Below are positions 60,960 through 64,000 of a stretch of 64,000 nt of DNA, one piece after another. Made by a program: the position numbers and the translations under genes. Numbering within the stretch: the stretch's first letter is position 1; every line of letters begins with the position of its first letter. The stretch is taken from NCBI RefSeq assembly GCF_963678635.1, contig NC_087062.1, forward strand, positions 69,226,223-69,290,222. Reading direction: 5' to 3'. The notes under the pieces are model-generated. The model had not been told where the DNA came from and ran no database searches. It saw nothing but the letters and a program-made list of their open reading frames with translations. Source of the stretch: Symsagittifera roscoffensis (lineage: Eukaryota; Xenacoelomorpha; Acoela; Convolutidae).

Positions 60960-62360
60960 ATAGTGGGGAGCTGGCAGGGTAAATTCAGGAGTTGCAAATC
61001 TGGCGTCCTAGTATGAATTCTCAAATCTTTTTAGTTTTCGAGATATACGTTTTTTTTAAATAATTTTTTCATTTTTTTTTCCAAAAAAAATGGATACAAA
61101 AAAATAACCGAAGTTGGAGTTATCAAATCTGTAGTGGGTGACGTCAGGGTACACTCAGGAGTTGTAAATCTGGTGTCCAAGTATGACTGCTCAAATCCTT
61201 ATGGTTTGCGAGATATGGCGTTTTTATGAGTTCTTCATTTTTTTCAAGAAATTTAAGATATTAAGAAATAACAGAACTTGATTTTCTCTCTCAACCCTAA
61301 AGTGGGCTGCTATCAAGGTACACTCAAGGTCTGCAAACCTAGTGTCCAAATTTAACCGCTCAAATCCTTTTGGTTTTCGAGAGATGGCCTTTTTTATGAT
61401 TTTTTCTATTTTTTTGTTCAAAATTGACCTAACTGACATTTCTCAACCCTATAGTGGGGCGCTGTCAACTAAATTCAGGGTTTGAAAATCGGATGTCTAG
61501 GTATGACTGCTCAAATTCTTTCGGTTTTCGAGATGTATTATATTTATGATTTAAAAAAAAACTGGTATCAAAAAACCGATCTTTAGGTTTTCAACCATTT
61601 AGTGGGGTGCTGTCAGAGTACACTTAGGGGTTGCAAATCTGAAATCCAAGTTTGACACTTCAAATTCATTTGGTTTCCGAGATGTGTTTCTTATGATTTT
61701 ATCTTATTTTTTAGTTTTAGATATAAAAAATTAACAGAACTTCAAATTCTCCATCTTATGATGAAGTGCTGTCAGGGTACACTCATGTGTTGCAATTGTT
61801 CTCTCTAAACATGCCTGCTCATATCTTTTTGTTTCAGAGATGTGGCGGTTAAACGATTTTTTTTTCAATTTTTTTTTCAAAAAACTTAGATATAAAAACA
61901 AGCTAACAGAGCTTGAAATTCATATATCTAACGCGGGTTCCTGTCAGTTACAGATCAGCGTTGGAAATCTGCCCTCTAATTTTGATTGCTCAATTTCCTT
62001 TGTTTTCCGAGATGTGACAATTTCAACGATTTTTCAGCTTTTTTTCAAGTTAATTGAATTAAAAAAACTAACCGATCTTGAAATTTTCAACCCTAATGGT
62101 GGAGTTCTGTCAGGGTACATTCAGGGGCTACGGTCAGTGTACAAATCTGGCAGTTAACTTTTACTGTTCAGTTCTTTTTTAGTTTCCGAAATATACTTTT
62201 TTTTTTTTTTTTCAAATACTTTTTCAAAAAAACTTAGATTTAAAAGCAACTAATAGAAGTTGAAATTTTTAACCCCCCTATGTCAGTGAAGAGTATAGGG
62301 TAGTAAATCTGGCCTCTAATTTCATCTGCTCATCTCATTCCGGTTTCGAAGATATGGCTT
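60960..62360. repeat. ~165-bp satellite, block 2
   Basis: About eight to nine units with GTGGGGTGCTGTCAGGGTAC, ACTCAGGGGTTGCAAATCTG, GCGTCCAAGTATGACTGCTC, AAATCCTTTTGGTTTTCGAG and a T-rich linker ending in AAAAAACTTAGATATAAAAA. The TGTCAG anchor recurs near 60970, 61140, 61310, 61462, 61607, 61767, 61938, 62105 and 62282, so the period is ~145-177 bp. Short ORFs inside are repeat-derived. Confidence 0.8.
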
Positions 62361-62644
62361 TTTATATGAAATAGAATCCCCTCATAGATGAGCCCAGATT
62401 ATCTTCACAGTCGCATTAGATATCGCTGTTTTAGTACATGATAAGGAAGTTTTTTCTACCTTGAACGAGCTATTTGAAGCACCGTTGGTGCGAGTCATGC
62501 GCTAGTTTTTACTAAATATGGCTTGATGCTTTCCATTTTAATACATGCAAAAGTAAGTTTTTTATATGTCAAAGTATTACTTTTTGTATTCGGTGGCTGA
62601 ATGGCATTGGCATTTTATTAACATATGTAGCTGCTTTGTTCCTG

Positions 62645-62840
62645 ACTAGTCGTTTGTTAAGCCTGCGTAGCTGAGTAGTTACTGCGCGAGACTCAAAATC
62701 TTTTGATTGCAGTAGATCCCTCTCGAATCCTAGACCTAGCCGAATTTTTGTCAATTCGAGGCTTATTTATATTTTTTCTTATTGTACTTTCTAGGGCTGC
62801 TTTTTGTGTTCTTGCTAGTGTTTGTTTTTCGTGTTCTTGA
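62645..62840 (+). repeat. SINE family A, copy 3
   Basis: GCGTAGCTGAGTAGTTACTG..CGCGAGACTCAAAATCTTTTG..CTCGAATCCTAGACCTAGCCGAA, then TCAATTCGAGGCTTATTTAT..CTAGGGCTGCTTTTTGTG. Shares the variable-arm-like ATCTTTTGATTGCAGTAG with the 55.66-kb copy. Confidence 0.65.
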
Positions 62841-62969
62841 TACTGTGTATTATTCAAACTGATCTTAGGAACCTTTAAAGTAAAAAGTACACAGTGTTAC
62901 ATAAATCTGGATATGGTTTCGATTATAGTTGCTTGCGTTTTGCACGAGCTTCTCATTGGCGATTAATAT

Positions 62970-63221
62970 ATGGGTTTTGACTTTCTGAAAATATCACAAG
63001 CCATCAGCCTCTCTGAATTGATTTCGGTCTTTTTGTTTATCTTGACACTTGCGCGCATGCTAGCGGTAGTTTTTGAGTACAAACTTTCCTTTTTTTTAAA
63101 ACCTAACTTGCAAATAAAAGTGTTAATTGAAGGTGTTCACTTAAATGGAAATATCAGTGTAGCTCTAAAATTGACTTGCTTCTGCTCTCTGCTTCATTTG
63201 CGGCTAGTATTTTTCACTATT
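62970..63221 (+). other. Spacer between two SINE-A copies
   Basis: Contains a decayed head repeat (AACTTTCCTTTTTTTTAAAAC, CTAACTTGCAAATAAAAG) of the type before the other SINE-A copies. The 84-codon ORF overlaps this repeat and has no support. Confidence 0.4.
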
Positions 63222-63420
63222 TAAGCGTCCGTGGCTGAATGGTTAGTGTGTAACACTAGTAATATCTAGGTCGAAGTAGGTCATAGGTTCGAATCCGAGA
63301 CGTAGCCGATTTTTATTTACTAATTCGAGGCTTATTCATTTTTTCTTGTTCAACTTATAGAGCTGCTTTTTGACGTGCTCTCGCTAGTGTTTCCGAAACG
63401 AAGCATCGCCGCTGTGTCAA
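63222..63420 (+). repeat. SINE family A, copy 4
   Basis: AAGCGTCCGTGGCTGAATGG then TTAGTGTGTAACACTAGTAA, AGTAGGTCATAGGTTCGAAT, CCGAGACGTAGCCGA. B box GGTTCGAATCC at 63286-63296 and an A-box-like TGGCTGAATGGTTAG at ~63232. The ends CGTC/GACG could pair as an acceptor stem. This is the most tRNA-like copy. The conserved tail follows to about 63415. Confidence 0.7.
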
Positions 63421-63445
63421 AACGTGCGATGAGCTTGAAAAGGAT

Positions 63446-63892
63446 TTGTGCGATAAAAATTTATTTAAGCTGCCATTCCATGTCTCCAATGCATCATTTG
63501 TGCGAGATTCTCCGCTGAGACCGATTAAAAGCGTTCCAATCACTAACGTCAAGTTTCTTCATGATCCGTTTTTCTTGACAGGCACCACTATAAAGGTACA
63601 GCATCAATATAAAGTAGGAACGAATGCTGAGCAAATAGTTTTTTTTACTTTTTGGCGAAAATTATCGTCCATGTACTTGCGCGAAAAGCCTAGTTTTTGT
63701 ATATTGCGGCAAACAGTCTGGCCTAAGTGGAAAAAAGAGAATTTAACCTCGTTGTCAGGCTGCGTTTTCTTTGTCGTTACGAACAGCAGCATCAAATTTC
63801 ATTGTAACTTTTTTCCCAAATGCTATAATGCCGGTAAGTTTTGGATAGGTGTTTTGAATCTTGTTGTGCAGCAGAGCGTACACCAAGTGTAA
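63446..63892 (+). other. Possible coding segment, unidentified
   Basis: A 148-codon open frame whose first half (HVSNASFVRDSPLRPIKSVP) is less T-rich than the surroundings. It opens with TTG, not ATG. TTTTTCTTGACAG|GCACC at ~63580 looks like an acceptor inside it, so any exon may start there. No motif recognised. It does not resemble the missing end of the SLC25 carrier. Could be chance. Confidence 0.2.
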
Positions 63893-64000
63893 AGTGTGTT
63901 TTCGATAACTTTTTTGAACACCTGTAAAATCTTCAATTTCCGATCTGCTTTCATTAGATTTGCCATTAGCAAGCGTTATCAAATCGGAGAAACTTTTTTT

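Noticed and set aside
61840-62157. 105-codon ORF in satellite block 2
   Set aside because: It spans two satellite units and its 'residues' repeat with the satellite period; stops interrupt the same frame in other units.
63222-63310. Genuine tRNA gene
   Set aside because: Box A and B words are present, but stem pairing is poor and the same head with the same non-tRNA tail recurs at three other places, so it is a SINE.

Overview
The window is a stretch of an AT-rich, intron-bearing animal genome, probably an invertebrate. The reasons are multi-exon genes with GT-AG introns, recognisable metazoan proteins (mitochondrial ribosomal protein L2, a SIVA-type apoptosis regulator, TRAPPC9, an SLC25 carrier), and a dense mix of animal-type transposons (hAT MITEs, a mariner-like foldback, a Ty3/Gypsy LTR element, LINE relics, tRNA-derived SINEs). 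The species cannot be named from sequence alone. All host genes found lie on the + strand, and the non-coding + strand is visibly T-rich over A.

Layout: 1-1779 is the 3' end of an unrecognised Ser/Asn-rich protein gene. 1780-10959 has no gene and holds a head-to-head hAT-type repeat, dispersed repeats and a higher-order tandem repeat (about 7.9-10.2 kb). 10960-14101 is MRPL2 (two exons, with a hAT MITE in its intron). 14.66-17.06 kb is a degenerate minisatellite and 17.88-18.86 kb a ~165-bp satellite. 19102-24822 is a SIVA-like gene in which one coding exon sits in a 1.75-kb tandem duplication. 24.8-32.5 kb is gene-poor: a MULE transposase relic, SINEs, and a small foldback element with a 9-bp target duplication.

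32581-53501 is TRAPPC9 (four exons, 1,194 codons before the stop). Its second intron holds an 882-bp mariner-like palindrome. Its 15.7-kb third intron holds LINE relics, one of which is split by a complete, apparently very young 7,365-bp Ty3/Gypsy element in antisense orientation. The two LTRs look identical and the target duplication is 5 bp (TACCC). The element's reading frame is broken twice at A6 runs and once by a TGA inside a zinc knuckle. 53903-60212 is the first five exons of an SLC25 carrier of the uncoupling-protein-like type; the last part of the protein is not visible. 60.3-64 kb holds a second block of the ~165-bp satellite and two SINE copies.

The host genes form no operon or pathway. 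MRPL2 and the carrier are mitochondrial, TRAPPC9 acts in Golgi/ER vesicle tethering, and SIVA in apoptosis signalling. The points most worth a second look are the duplicated SIVA exon, which cannot be spliced in tandem without a frameshift, and the architecture of the young Gypsy element.
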